In this document: positions 19,100 through 29,364 of the stretch, in pieces
How the letters are laid out: every line of letters begins with the position of its first letter
How positions within the stretch are numbered: position 1 is the stretch's first letter
From: Tannerellaceae bacterium
GTDB lineage: Bacteria; Bacteroidota; Bacteroidia; Bacteroidales; Tannerellaceae
Length of the DNA stretch: 61,904 nt
Assembly: GCA_021204405.1 (NCBI GenBank)
Contig: JAJPZJ010000177.1
Coordinates: 1-61,904 of the forward strand
Reading direction: 5' to 3'
The notes under the pieces: model-generated
Database searches by the model: none
Seen by the model: the letters and a program-made list of their open reading frames with translations, nothing else
What the model was told of the DNA's origin: nothing
Program-made: the position numbers and the translations under genes

Positions 19100-20352
19100 C
19101 TATTCTGTTATTCTGTTCCTGTTATAATACCCGGCTATCACTGTTTTATAGAGTATCAAACCTATCACAACCAATAATAATCCGGAAATGTAAGCTACGG
19201 TATAACTGCTCATACCGGCAATCTGCCCTCCGATCAATACTCCGATACAAATACCCAGATCCCACGAAATAAAGTAAGATGAGTTTGCTGCTCCCCGCTG
19301 ATTATGGCGGCTTAAATTAATAAATATAGCCTGGAAAGCAGGGCATACATATCCATACGATATACCTAATAATACAGCAGATAAATAAAAGAAGGGTGCT
19401 GATTTTTAAAAAATAAAGATTGAATACCCCACAATCATCAGTAAAGTACCAATTAACACAGCTTCATTAAGTTTTCCCCTCTTCATCAATCTGGCAGATA
19501 ACAGGCGCGACAAGACTATTCCACCAGCCATGGCAGCAAAGAAAAAGCCTGTTCCCGTAGTAAGCCCCACCTCCTCTACTCCATAGATTGCCACATAGGT
19601 AGTCAATATCCCATAACTGAAGGCCAGTAAGGTAAAGACAACAGCACAGGGCAATCCTTTTACCAGGAAGAAACGGTCGAACGAGATAACTTCCTTATTC
19701 TCCTTTTTCCGCACCGGAGCTTTAATCATCAACACACAACATATGCCCACAATACCGGAAACAAGCGAGGTTAGAAAGACATAATCATACCCTTTAAAAA
19801 CATCCAGCAGGTAAAGGGAAACAACCGGGCCTACTGCCATAGCAATATTGGTAGATAGGGCATAATACCCGATTCCTTCGTTCCTGCGCGCAGCAGGCAT
19901 AACATCGATGGCAACCGTTGAGTTCGAGATGGTTACTAATCCAAACGCCAGCCCATGCATTGCCCTTAATACAGCAAAACCAACACAGTGGTGGCCACTA
20001 TATAGCCGGCAAACAGCGCTGTAAAAAGGGTATAGGTAGCAATCAGGAATATTTTCTTCGGAAAGGTGTCTACCAGATAACCGGCAAACGGACGGATTAA
20101 CAAGGTAGTTATTGTATAGGAAGAGAGAATAATACCTATCAACGATTTACCGGCCTGGAACTGTTCGATCAGGTACATAGGCAAAATGGGTAACAGAAGA
20201 TAAAAAGCGAAGAACAGCAGGAAGCTACTCATGAATGACCATATATACGAAGCCGTTACCAGCTTTATCGGTGTAGTAGTTTGTTTATTTTCTATATAGT
20301 TTATTAGTTTCTGAAAGCAGCATGATTGATTATATAAACTACTACCAACCAA
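19100..20352 (-). pseudogene. MFS transporter, interrupted by a frameshift and a stop
   Basis: Three consecutive pieces on the minus strand form one 12-helix MFS protein of about 417 residues. The first (20352-19966) has the typical GYLVDTFPKK loop. Near 19960-19975 one base is missing; the frame resumes at LRAMHGLAFGLVTISN. An in-frame TAA at 19406-19408 then cuts off the last part, which continues as KSAPFFYLSAVLLGISYGY to a stop at 19100. The substrate cannot be told; drug or sugar efflux is common in this group. It follows the flavoprotein gene by 15 bases. The exact start is uncertain because the first 20 residues look unlike an MFS start. Confidence 0.75.
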
Positions 20353-20367
20353 ACCCTGCTATATTTT

Positions 20368-21003
20368 TTACCGGATGAAACTGGTTGCTATTTTGTTTTC
20401 GAGATCCGGCTTTTCAATTTTTCCTTCTCCGTACTGGAGCAATTGCATCAACCAGGCCATATTCCTTCCGAGGATACGCATGATCTGTTTACCTTCTTCA
20501 TCCTGCAACGCTTCCCCTGCTCTTCTACCGTGAATCACATTCCAGTAATTAGCTGCAGGAACCAGCATTTCAAAATAATTCAGATAGTGGTTTAACTCGT
20601 CTAAAGCGGCAATTCCCCCACTCCTTCTTACTGCGATGACAGCTGCACCTACTTTATAACGTAAAGCACCCGGCCTGCGGCTCAGTACATATCCGGCACG
20701 GTCGAGAAAGGATTTCATGCTTCCATTGATACCTGCAAAATAGACCGGAGATCCCAGGATGATTCCATCAGCCTTTTTCATTTTACTGATCCAGTCGTTT
20801 ACCGGGTCGTTATCGAAAACGCATCTGTCTTTCTCATGCTTCATACACCAGTTACAGGCAATACAGCCCCGGATCTCTTTTTTACCGATACTGACGATTT
20901 CCACTTCTATACCTTTTGCTTCCAGCTCTTGTGCTACGATCTCTATAGCATGGTATGTATTCCCTTTTTTCCGTGGGCTACCATTGAATGCAATTACTTT
21001 CAT
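20368..21003 (-). CDS. NADPH-dependent FMN reductase / iron-sulfur flavoprotein-like
   Basis: The 211-residue protein opens with the flavodoxin-fold phosphate loop FNGSPRKKGNTYHA and has the cysteine-containing loop CIACNWCMKHEKDRC and GSPVYFAGINGSMKSFLDR, all typical of the FMN-binding NAD(P)H reductase family. The exact electron acceptor is unknown. Gene order suggests it may be carried along with the anaerobic nrdD-nrdG-queH transcript, 69 bases downstream of queH. Confidence 0.88.
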   Translation of the reverse strand: MKVIAFNGSPRKKGNTYHAIEIVAQELEAKGIEVEIVSIGKKEIRGCIACNWCMKHEKDRCVFDNDPVNDWISKMKKADGIILGSPVYFAGINGSMKSFLDRAGYVLSRRPGALRYKVGAAVIAVRRSGGIAALDELNHYLNYFEMLVPAANYWNVIHGRRAGEALQDEEGKQIMRILGRNMAWLMQLLQYGEGKIEKPDLENKIATSFIR

Positions 21004-21072
21004 ATATACTTGTCTCTTATATAATAAGGAATAAAACAGGCGGCAGGTTCATTCGGTTCGGATAAAACAGGC

Positions 21073-21645
21073 TTATTTATCCGTAACATTCCTGCGCATA
21101 CTGAATTCACATCCACAATATGTTTGGTTATAAAAACCATGCGCTGCCAGCAGTATGCGCCTGCGTTCGCTCAATCCGTCTTTGCGCCAGTTCTTTTCCC
21201 AGAATGTTGTCCCTTCATATTGCGTGGCTGCCCAATGTCCGGCACGGGCTATCTGTTCCAGGCTTTTCCAGCGGGAAGATGCCAACGTGGTAGCAAACTG
21301 TTTATAACCCAGGCGTTGCGTCATTTCTGCAGTTGCAAGCATGCGCATTTTAAAACATTCAAAACAGCGGTTCCCACGTTCTGGTTCCTTTTCCATTCCT
21401 GCTACACATCCTAACCATCCTGCATGATCGTAATCACCATCTATTATCTCCAGCCCCAATGATTCCGCATACCGGGTACACTCCGACTTACGGATCATGT
21501 ATTCCTCCTGTGGATAGATATTAGGATTGAAATAAAAGAGCATGGGCCGTATACCTTTGTTCACCAACCATTCGATAATGGCTGCCGAACACGGGGCACA
21601 ACAGGTATGGAGCAGTAACATAGGGATTCCAGAAATTTTGTTCAA
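21073..21645 (-). CDS. queH: Epoxyqueuosine reductase QueH
   Basis: QueH (formerly DUF208) performs the last step of queuosine synthesis, reducing epoxyqueuosine in tRNA without cobalamin. The 190-residue protein has the cysteine motifs HTCCAPCS near the start, RCFECF in the middle and YCGCEFS near the end, which hold the metal site and Fe-S cluster. Its start overlaps the end of nrdG by four bases, indicating translational coupling. Confidence 0.93.
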   Translation of the reverse strand: MNKISGIPMLLLHTCCAPCSAAIIEWLVNKGIRPMLFYFNPNIYPQEEYMIRKSECTRYAESLGLEIIDGDYDHAGWLGCVAGMEKEPERGNRCFECFKMRMLATAEMTQRLGYKQFATTLASSRWKSLEQIARAGHWAATQYEGTTFWEKNWRKDGLSERRRILLAAHGFYNQTYCGCEFSMRRNVTDK

Positions 21646-22178
21646 AGATACATCTTTTCCCGGAAAGGAGTACTTTTCAGAAATGGATTATAATTGTACA
21701 GAACCACCCTTTTTTCTTTCAGGGATTGCTGTACGTCGACCAACCGTTGGTTACGGCTTCCCCGGAATAAAAGTCCTTCACTCTTTTGTGCTTGTACAAA
21801 ACGGCCATCTACCAGTACATCCAGATAAGGAAGCAGGGCGGTTCGTTCCGGATGCTTCAGGATCGCCTCGAAAGTAAATCCGGTATAACACCAGATTGTT
21901 TTATGGCTGTGTTGTTTGATCTGCCGGGCCAGGGAAGTAAAGGCGGCCGGCCGGAAAAGCGGATCGCCGCCTGAGAAGGTGACATTAGCAAAATCGTCGG
22001 CCAGTATCTTTTGCAATACGGTCTCTACCGGCATCCATGTCCCTTTATCCATATCCCATGAGCCGGGATTATGACAACCCTGGCAACGGTGGGAACAACC
22101 GGCAGCATAAATGGCTGTCCGGAATTCCGGCCCGTCTACTGTTGTGTCTTCAATTATGTCTAAAATGGAAAGTTGCAT
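21642..22178 (-). CDS. nrdG: Anaerobic ribonucleotide reductase activase NrdG
   Basis: Radical-SAM enzyme that installs the glycyl radical on NrdD. The 178-residue protein has the cluster motif CSHRCQGC (CxxxCxxC) and the SAM-binding segment TFSGGDPLF. It begins two bases after nrdD ends. Complete. Confidence 0.95.
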   Translation of the reverse strand: MQLSILDIIEDTTVDGPEFRTAIYAAGCSHRCQGCHNPGSWDMDKGTWMPVETVLQKILADDFANVTFSGGDPLFRPAAFTSLARQIKQHSHKTIWCYTGFTFEAILKHPERTALLPYLDVLVDGRFVQAQKSEGLLFRGSRNQRLVDVQQSLKEKRVVLYNYNPFLKSTPFREKMYL

Positions 22179-22180
22179 AT

Positions 22181-24407
22181 TTATTGATGGATCACACGAT
22201 CATTCAGTTCAGAAAGTTTTGCATTATTCCAGCGGTCTGTTGTGCCCACCAGATAGCCGGTAATCCGTTGCAGCTTATTCAGGTGGTCACTGCCACACGC
22301 AGGGCATACTTCCATGTTATTTTCTGCATTCTCAAATCCACAGTCCAGGCAGCGGTTGCGGTTATGATTGACCGATCCGTACCCGATATTGTATTTGTCC
22401 ATCATATCCACGACCTGCATAATGGCTTCGGGGTTGTGGGTAGCATCGCCGTCTATTTCTACATAGAAGATATGCCCGCCACGGGTAAGGTCGTGATAAG
22501 GAGCTTCTGTTTCTGCTTTATGGCGTGCACTGCATTTATAATATACAGGTACATGATTTGAGTTAGTATAATATTCACGGTCGGTTATACCCGTCACGGT
22601 CGGTTATACCCGGGATCAAACCAAATACATGCCGGTCTCTTGCGGTGAATTTACCGGCCAAGCCTTCTGCGGGTGTAGCCAGTACACTATAGTTATGCTG
22701 GTATTGTTCGGCAAACTGATTGACACGATCGCGCATGTAAGTCACAATACGAAGTCCCAACTGCTGCGAAGCTGCATCTTCACCATGGTGTTTACCACGC
22801 AAGGCAACCAGGCATTCTGCCAGGCCAATAAAACCGATACCCAATGTACCCTGGTTGATCACCGGGGCAATGGTATCACCGGCTTTCAGCTTTTCACTTC
22901 CCAACCACAGGGCAGACATTAACAGCGGGAATTGTTTGGCAAAAGCTGTCTTCTGGAATTCCATCCGTTCATGTAGCTGTTCGGCTGCAACTTCCAGTAC
23001 CCTATCCAGTTTGGCAAAGAAAAGCGCTATTCTCTGTTCTTCATCTTCCACCTTCATACACTCGATAGCCAGCCGTACCACGTTTATGGTAGAGAAAGAA
23101 ATATTCCCACGGCCAATAGAGGTTTTAGGTCCGAAACGATTCTCGAACACCCTTGTACGGCATCCCATAGTCGCAACCTCATGCTGGTAGCGCAATGGAT
23201 CATCTGCTCTCCAATCTTCATGTCTATTGAAGGTAGCATCCAGGTTCAGGAAGTTCGGGAAGAAACGGCGTGCACTTACTTTTGCTGCCAGTTGGTAGAG
23301 GTCATAATTAGGATCTTCCGGCAGGTAGCTTACTCCTCTTTTCTTTTTCCATATCTGGATCGGGAAAATAGCGGTTTCACCATTTCCCACGCCACGGTAG
23401 GTGCTATTCAATAATTCACGGATAATACATCTTCCCTCCGGAGAGATATCCGTACCGTAATTGATAGAGCTGAATACAACCTGGTTGCCTCCACGCGAGT
23501 GGATGGTATTCATATTATGGATAAAAGCTTCCATCGACTGGTGCACACGGCTTACTGTCTGGTTAATTGCATGCTGGATGATCCGTTCATTACCGGTCAG
23601 GTCGCCCAGTGACTTTGTTACATAATCGGCTATCTCCACCTGGTATAAAGAAGAGTAATTAGCTCCGTTGATCTCTTCCAACACTTTCAACTCTTCGATA
23701 AAGCTGGTCCTGACATAAGGAGCGAGGTAGAAATCGAATGCAGGGATCGCTTGTCCGCCATGTATTTCATTTTGTGCTGTTTCCAAAGATATACATCCCA
23801 GGATACTGGCAGTCTCAATCCGTTTGGCCGGCCGCGATTCGCCATGTCCGGCAGAAAAGCCGTTTTTCAGGATCCGGTCTAACGGATGCTGTACACAGGT
23901 AAGGCTTTTGGTAGGATAATAATCTTTATCATGTATATGTAAATAGTTATCGGCTACTGCCTGCTTTACCTCTTCGCTTAACAGGTAATCATCCACAAAC
24001 GGTTTTGTTGTTTCGCTTGAGAACTTCATCATCATTCCTGCCGGCATATCGGCGTTCATATTCGCATTCTCACGCGTAATATCGTTAGACTTGATATTAA
24101 TAATCTCCAGGAACATATCCCATGTTTTCGCTTTCCGGGCAATGCTTCTCTGGTTGCGGTAGGCAATGTACTTTTGAGCCACATCTTTACGGCTACTGTT
24201 CATCAGTTCAAGTTCAACGGCATCCTGTATGGCTTCAACCGTCATTTGGGAGTCACCCCGGAAGGCAACATGGTCTGTGATTTGCCGGATTAGCTGCATA
24301 TCTTCCCCTTTCTCTGTGTGGAGCATTGCTTTACGGATCGCTGTCGCTATTTTTTCTTCATTAAAACCGACTACCCGTCCGTCTCTTTTCAGCACTGTTT
24401 GTATCAT
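22181..24407 (-). pseudogene. nrdD: Anaerobic ribonucleoside-triphosphate reductase NrdD, broken by a 19-bp duplication
   Basis: Glycyl-radical enzyme that makes dNTPs without oxygen. The long part (24407-22575) has the N-terminal ATP-cone (VLKRDGRVVGFNEEKI) and the reductase core; the short part (22597-22181) holds the zinc cysteines (CLDCGF, CPACGS) and the glycyl-radical end (RITGYLVGTTDRWNNAKL). They are separated only by a perfect 19-bp tandem duplication at 22575-22612; deleting one copy gives an uninterrupted 735-residue protein reading FGLIPGITDREYY. Since nrdG is intact and the gene is normally needed for anaerobic growth, an assembly artefact or very recent duplication is likely. 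Confidence 0.92.
22575..22612. repeat. Perfect 19-bp tandem duplication inside nrdD
   Basis: TCACGGTCGGTTATACCCG occurs twice in succession (22575-22593 and 22594-22612). The unit is not a multiple of three and shifts the nrdD frame. Confidence 0.97.
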
Positions 24408-24431
24408 AGTTGTATTATATTTTTAGCTGTG

Positions 24432-24439
24432 CAAATATA
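24432..24439 (-). promoter_or_regulatory. nrdD -7 promoter box
   Basis: TATATTTG on the minus strand fits TAnnTTTG and lies 25 bases before the nrdD start at 24407. Confidence 0.6.
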
Positions 24440-24489
24440 GTCATGCTTATTAGAGATTAACACTTTTGGAAAACTTTTGTCTAGTTAAA

Positions 24490-24502
24490 TTATGTTACAT
24501 AA
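24490..24502. promoter_or_regulatory. Candidate operator, palindrome TTATGT-T-ACATAA
   Basis: A perfect 6-1-6 palindrome in the gap between nrdD and the divergent formate/nitrite channel gene. It is centred about 60 bases upstream of the nrdD -7 box. Both neighbours are anaerobic-metabolism genes, so an oxygen- or redox-sensing regulator of the CRP/FNR type is a plausible binder; this is inference. Confidence 0.4.
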
Positions 24503-24629
24503 CTATTTGTCAATAAGTTAAAAATATTTTTAGAAAACTTCAGAAAAGAACTTCAAAAAAAGTTTTTCAAAACAGCAAACGATGCATAAATAAAGGTTTT
24601 CTCTTCAAAGGTACATCCAGAAAGGAAAG

Positions 24630-24657
24630 AGAGCCAAAAAATTTCTTTTTTGGCTCT
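24630..24657. terminator. 12-bp hairpin upstream of the formate/nitrite channel gene
   Basis: AGAGCCAAAAAA pairs perfectly with TTTTTTGGCTCT around a 4-base loop. It lies upstream of the promoter at 24710 and may insulate the divergent genes. Confidence 0.5.
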
Positions 24658-24709
24658 TTGATAGCCGTAAAAATGATAGGTCTCCCACCCTATTAAAACA
24701 ATCTTTTAT

Positions 24710-24717
24710 TATCTTTG
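24710..24717 (+). promoter_or_regulatory. -7 box of the formate/nitrite channel gene
   Basis: TATCTTTG fits TAnnTTTG. It overlaps a possible TTG start at 24715, which argues for the ATG at 24739 as the true start. Confidence 0.6.
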
Positions 24718-24738
24718 CACCCCATTTTAATAAAGAAT

Positions 24739-25521
24739 ATGAGTTTAAACAGACCCAACGAAGCAACCCAGGCATTTGCCGCAGCCGGAATCTACAAAAG
24801 TAGTTTACCTTTACAAAAATTAGCCCTGCTGAGTATATTGGGAGGAGCCTTTATCGCATTTGGCGGTTTATTATCGGTATATGTAAGCGGCGGTATGCCC
24901 GAAGTCCTGGCAACCAATCCTGGTTTGGTAAAACTAACCGCAGGCCTTTTATTCCCCGTAGGGCTGTTTATGGTATCACTGACAGGCGCAGACCTGTTCA
25001 CCAGTGATTGTACGGCTTTTACATTACCGTTGTTACAAAAGGAACTTCCTGTTAAACGATTTGCCTTTTTGCTGCTCTTTTCCTATCTTTTCAACTTTAT
25101 CGGTGCGCAAATAGTTGCAGGGCCACTGGCTGCCGGTTCAGGGCTTTTCTCTTCCCATCCGTTTCAGGATTACCTGCATTATTATGCGGGTGCTAAAGTA
25201 TATCAGGATTTCTGGACAGTGCTGGTAAAAGGCATAGGAGCTAACTGGCTGGTATGTCTTGCCATGTGGATGGGATATATTGCCAAAGATGTAATAGGCA
25301 AATGGGTGGGGATCAGTATACCGGTTGCGCTTTTCGTAACATTAGGCTATGAACACTCGATTGCCAATATGTTTTTTATTCCTGCTGCTATCTATTCGGG
25401 AGCAACTGTTACATGGCCGGAGTTTTTAGTCAATAACCTGTTACCTGCTACCATAGGCAACCTGATCGGGGGAGCTTGTCTGGTAGGAGGTGTATATTGG
25501 TACTTACATTTGAAGAAATAA
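24739..25521 (+). CDS. Formate/nitrite transporter (FNT) family channel
   Basis: FNT proteins are pentameric inner-membrane channels for small monovalent anions such as formate, nitrite or hydrosulfide. The 260-residue protein has six hydrophobic segments and family patterns including GLLFPVGLFMVSLTGADLFTSD, NWLVCLAMWMGY, and GYEHSIANMFFIP. The conserved His of the pore corresponds to the H in GYEHSIANM. The position opposite nrdD fits formate handling during fermentation. The ATG at 24739 is chosen from the promoter position. Complete. Confidence 0.9.
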   Translation: MSLNRPNEATQAFAAAGIYKSSLPLQKLALLSILGGAFIAFGGLLSVYVSGGMPEVLATNPGLVKLTAGLLFPVGLFMVSLTGADLFTSDCTAFTLPLLQKELPVKRFAFLLLFSYLFNFIGAQIVAGPLAAGSGLFSSHPFQDYLHYYAGAKVYQDFWTVLVKGIGANWLVCLAMWMGYIAKDVIGKWVGISIPVALFVTLGYEHSIANMFFIPAAIYSGATVTWPEFLVNNLLPATIGNLIGGACLVGGVYWYLHLKK

Positions 25522-25555
25522 TAAAAGACTTCTCTTTTAAAGATTATATCATATA

Positions 25556-25738
25556 AAAACGAGGTTGTCTCAAAACTATACTTTGCAGAAAAGTAAATGA
25601 ACAACGTGTTCCTGAACTTGATCCGGGATCGCAAAAGAACAGTCGTGTATCTATCTTTTTGTAATCTATACCGTCTGTTCCTATGCGGTCCCCGCCTGCA
25701 CGGGGAACTAATCAGGACTTTTAAGACAACCTCGTTTT
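25556..25738. mobile_element. MITE-like element with 15-bp terminal inverted repeats
   Basis: AAAACGAGGTTGTCT at 25556-25570 is the exact reverse complement of 25724-25738. The 183-bp element holds no real gene. Similar GAGGTTGTCTCAAAA ends are seen on insertion sequences of Bacteroidales, so a non-autonomous derivative or a deletion remnant is likely. Near its right end a GC-rich hairpin (CCCCG ... CGGGG) lies at about 25690-25706. I see no clear target-site duplication. Confidence 0.5.
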
Positions 25739-25881
25739 CATGTAAGCTATTCAAGGGACTTTCCTGCAAAAAGTGGGACGTTTTTCTCAAAAAGTCCTGT
25801 GTTTACAGAAAAACGTAGGACTTTTCCCAGCAAAAGCCGGAATATAAAAAATCCGTTATTATAGCTAATCAATAGGTGATT

Positions 25882-28192
25882 TTACATCTGATAAAAATAG
25901 CTGCGTGGCAACCCCGGTCCGTAAATATATCCGGAATCACGATCCTCATCCCGGTCAAAGTCTTTCTGGTATGAATTGAATATATTCTGAATACCGCCAT
26001 TTACCTGTAAAGTGATAGCTTTGGTTAAGGGGAAATCATATGCCAGTTTCAGATTCAGATCAAAGAACTGCGGTGTTTTTTCCTCACGGTCTTCGAGAAT
26101 GTATCCGGCAAAGTGCTGAACAAGCATGCTACCGGTATAGGTACCTATAAGGGATGCACTCAAGCGTTTTACCGGAGTAAAAGTAGAAGTAAAATAGCCA
26201 TAGGTATCCGGCGAACGGAACATCTTCTTTTGTGGTGCCAGGTTTTCATTTTCACTCCGGTGCCAGGTTTTCATTTTCACTCCATTCTTCCGCCTCTTTA
26301 TACCGGCTGCTTTGGATAGTTGCTCCGGCCTGGAACTGCATCCATGAATAAGCCAGTTTAGCTTCCAGGTTAATACCCATTACCCGTGCACCTTTTCCGT
26401 TACGGCGTTCCAACAGGAGGTTGTTCTGATTATCACGCCCCATTTCCTCCAGAATAAATACATTCCGAAGGTCTGTATAGAATCCTTCCACCAAGAAGTT
26501 AGTCTGAACAGCACCGAAACGATGGTAGTAATCCATCGAAGCACTTAAACTCTGTGAATTTTCTTCTTTCAGGTCATCGGCCAGTCCTATAATAGCCACA
26601 TCTCCTCCTACAGCTGTTACATGCAAATCTTCATCAAAAGCCTGGGGAGCCCGGAAGCCGCTCGAATACGACAAACGTAAATTTATATCTTCCCTAGGGT
26701 TAAAACGTATATTGGCCCTCGGACTAAAGATTGCCCTGTTGACCAGGTTATGTTTATCCATACGTACACCTGCCAGGAAGCTCCATTTTGTGTTTCTCCA
26801 TTCATTCTGTAGGAAAACGCTACCGATATGTACTGTTTGGGCGATTGCACGGTTATAACCAATCATTTCATCCTGTAGATTGTCGTAATTGTATTCAGTC
26901 CCTCCGGTAAATTCTGCCGGCATAAAGAGGCACTGGTCCCATTCATAGGAATACTGTGTACCTCCGACAAAAGTCATATCGGTGGTATGACCATATGCAT
27001 CGGGGTCCATACCGGCCCCGTAATAGCTATCCCGTTTGGTATGTTGTGCCGAACTATAGATATTTACACGATGTTTATAGTCTTTGGTAAAGACATCGTA
27101 TTTCACCCCTCCACCATTAATAATGTGGTCGGTCTGTTCAGTAATATAAGTTTCATGCGGCGGACGGTCCAACTGGTCACCTCCGCGGCGGAACTCCGTA
27201 AGGTTATGATATTCGAGTGTCAGTTTAGAGTAGGAGCTTGTTTTCAGGTAAGAACGGAAACCCAAAGTTTTTGTACTCAAACGTCCCAGTTCAGAGAAAC
27301 CATCTCCATCGTAGTCATAAGCTGAACGGTAACGGGTCTGTCCGAAAATATAAATACCGGCTTTGTTATCGTCAGTAACCAAAGAGGCGTTTAGTGTGGT
27401 ATTATTGTCCGCACTGCTACCACCTACCATCATTAAAGAATGGGCTAGCTGGGCTGAATTACGTAAAGGCTCTTTGGTGATAATATTGACGGTTCCTGCA
27501 ATAGCAGACGAACCAAATAATGCCGAACCGCCGCCCCGCATAATTTCTACCCGTTCAATCATATTAGCCGGGATCTGCTCCAGTCCGTATACACCTGTCA
27601 GTGCACTGAATATCGGACGGCTATCTACCAGTATCTGTGTATAAGGACCTTCCAGTCCGTTGATACGAACCTGCTGGAAACCACAGTTCTGACAATTATT
27701 CTCTACCCGTACACCCGGCTGGAAGTTCAGTCCGCCCGCCAGGGAAGTTGCATTTGTCACTTCAAAAGTACGTTCATCCAGTACATTTACCAACGACGGG
27801 GCCATCCGTCGGGTCGTTTCGTTACGGTTGGCAGAAACCACTATTCCATCCAAAGAGATCGCATCCTCTTCGGCATCAAAGTTTATTTCAATTGTTTTCC
27901 CTTTCTTTAGCGTAACTTGCCACTCAATCGTTTTATAACCGATCGATTTCATTACTAAAGTAAATTTGCCTTCGGGAAGGTTGCGCAGGTAATAATGTCC
28001 GGTTGCGTCGGTGGAAGTTCCGTGGGTAGTTCCCTGCAGGAAGATATTAATAAATGGCAAATGTTCGCCGGTTCTTTTATCTAAGACATGCCCGACAATA
28101 TTGGCGTCGGACGAGTTAAGGTTATTATCGTCAGCCCACACTGTAGTACATACAAAGCATACGCTGAGAATGAGAAGATATAATTTATTCAT
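25882..28192 (-). pseudogene. TonB-dependent outer-membrane receptor, broken by a 25-bp duplication
   Basis: Outer-membrane active importer. The start is the ATG at 28192 with a signal peptide (MNKLYLLILSVCFVCTTVWA). A carboxypeptidase-regulatory-like domain follows (about 30-110), then the plug with VVSANRNETTRR and RVENNCQNCGFQQVRINGLE, then the barrel ending in NIFNSYQKDFDRDEDRDSGY. A perfect 25-bp tandem duplication (26234-26283) shifts the frame; removing one copy gives 761 residues, reading ENLAPQKKMFRSPDTYGYF. The plug Cys pair and the His-rich small protein upstream suggest a metal or metal-complex ligand; this is inference. Confidence 0.88.
26234..26283. repeat. Perfect 25-bp tandem duplication inside the TonB receptor gene
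   Basis: The unit starts GGTGCCAGGTTTTC and ends TTCACTCC; copies are 26234-26258 and 26259-26283. It breaks the receptor reading frame. Confidence 0.97.
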
Positions 28193-28272
28193 TTTGTTTT
28201 TAAATTGGTTGGGTTTAATATGGGTTATGAAAAATTGCTTCCTGATAAAAGAAAGCATTCCGGAACACAATA

Positions 28273-28599
28273 TTAAACTTCTGCCGGAGGAGCACAGAGG
28301 GATAGGTCGCCAGGGAGGATATTCGGAAGATCGCATGTCACCAGTTCCTGTTTCAGAAAAGCTATAGGTGTTGAATAACAGTCCAGTACAAAAGACTGTA
28401 CTGCGCCATCCTGAATAGTTATATCTGAAAGTATCTGGTAGAAGTAAATCTCCTTTATCGAAGAATGTTCATGGCAAGTATCATCTTCATTGATGAGACG
28501 AAAGAGATGTGAGTGTACAAAAGTAGTACCATGCTCCGTATGAGCATGCATAAAAAAGGTAACAATACTGTAATAGGTAACAAACAGTATTGGTAACAT
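28273..28599 (-). CDS. Small exported His-rich protein upstream of the TonB receptor
   Basis: A 108-residue product with a hydrophobic N-terminus (LPILFVTYYSIVTFF) followed by a His-rich segment HAHTEHGTTFVHSHLF and CHEHS. I remember small proteins with the same HxH...HSH pattern next to metal-related TonB receptors in Bacteroides, but no function is established. It is 81 bases upstream of the receptor on the same strand and may be co-transcribed. The His pattern suggests metal binding. Confidence 0.6.
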   Translation of the reverse strand: MLPILFVTYYSIVTFFMHAHTEHGTTFVHSHLFRLINEDDTCHEHSSIKEIYFYQILSDITIQDGAVQSFVLDCYSTPIAFLKQELVTCDLPNILPGDLSLCAPPAEV

Positions 28600-28722
28600 C
28601 CATTTTGCACTACCGGTTATTTTTTTTGCTCACTCTCCTGCCAGGTTCAATTATATAAACGGATGCAAAGTTATAAAAACGTTTACTATATGCAAGTTTT
28701 TTAACGCTTGTACGTTAAAAGA

Positions 28723-29361
28723 TTATTTGTTTTGTACCTGTATTACAAGTTCTTTCAGCGTCCGGGCCGCTTTTTCAGGATCGGGTGCCGACATGATAGC
28801 CGAGACCACAGCAATACCATCTGCACCCGAAGTGATAATTCCGGCCACATTTTGTTCATTGATCCCACCAATGCCTACACTGGGATGATGGCAGATCCGG
28901 CTGATTTCCCTTATTCCTTCCAATCCCAAAGCCGGCGCCGTATCTGTTTTGGTAGGCGTATGGAATACTGGCGAAATACCAATATAATCTACATCCAGTT
29001 TATCTGCTTTCCGAGCATCTTCTACACTTTCTACCGAGAGACCTATAATTTTATTTTTTCCCAATAAGCGACGTGCCACTTCATAAGGTAAATCCTGCTG
29101 GCCGATATGTAATCCTTCCGCGTTACAGGCCAATGCTATATCCAGCCGGTCATTTATAATCAGGGGAACCCGGTAGGCAGATAAACATTTTTTCAAAGCC
29201 ATTGCCAGTTGGTAGAACTCATAACTGGAAGCGCTCTTTTCCCGTAGCTGCACCATCGTAACTCCCCCTTTCACGGCCTGCGCCACTACCGTTTCCAAAG
29301 GGCGGCCTAATAATAACCCGCTGTCCGTTACCAGATACAATGCTAAATCAGAACGTTTCAT
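28723..29361 (-). CDS. thiE: Thiamine-phosphate synthase
   Basis: Joins hydroxymethylpyrimidine diphosphate and thiazole phosphate to thiamine phosphate. The 212-residue TIM-barrel protein has TMVQLREKSAS, PLIINDRLDIALACNAEGLHIGQQDLP, and the phosphate-binding end VGIGGINEQNVAGIITSGADGIAVVSAI. It follows thiM by three bases. With only thiM and thiE present, the locus looks like a salvage route. Confidence 0.95.
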   Translation of the reverse strand: MKRSDLALYLVTDSGLLLGRPLETVVAQAVKGGVTMVQLREKSASSYEFYQLAMALKKCLSAYRVPLIINDRLDIALACNAEGLHIGQQDLPYEVARRLLGKNKIIGLSVESVEDARKADKLDVDYIGISPVFHTPTKTDTAPALGLEGIREISRICHHPSVGIGGINEQNVAGIITSGADGIAVVSAIMSAPDPEKAARTLKELVIQVQNK

Positions 29362-29364
29362 CCA

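Noticed and set aside
25686..25710. GC-rich hairpin resembling a type I-E CRISPR repeat (CGGTCCCCGCCTGCACGGGG).
   Set aside because: Only a single copy with no spacers or repeats beside it and no cas genes in the window.
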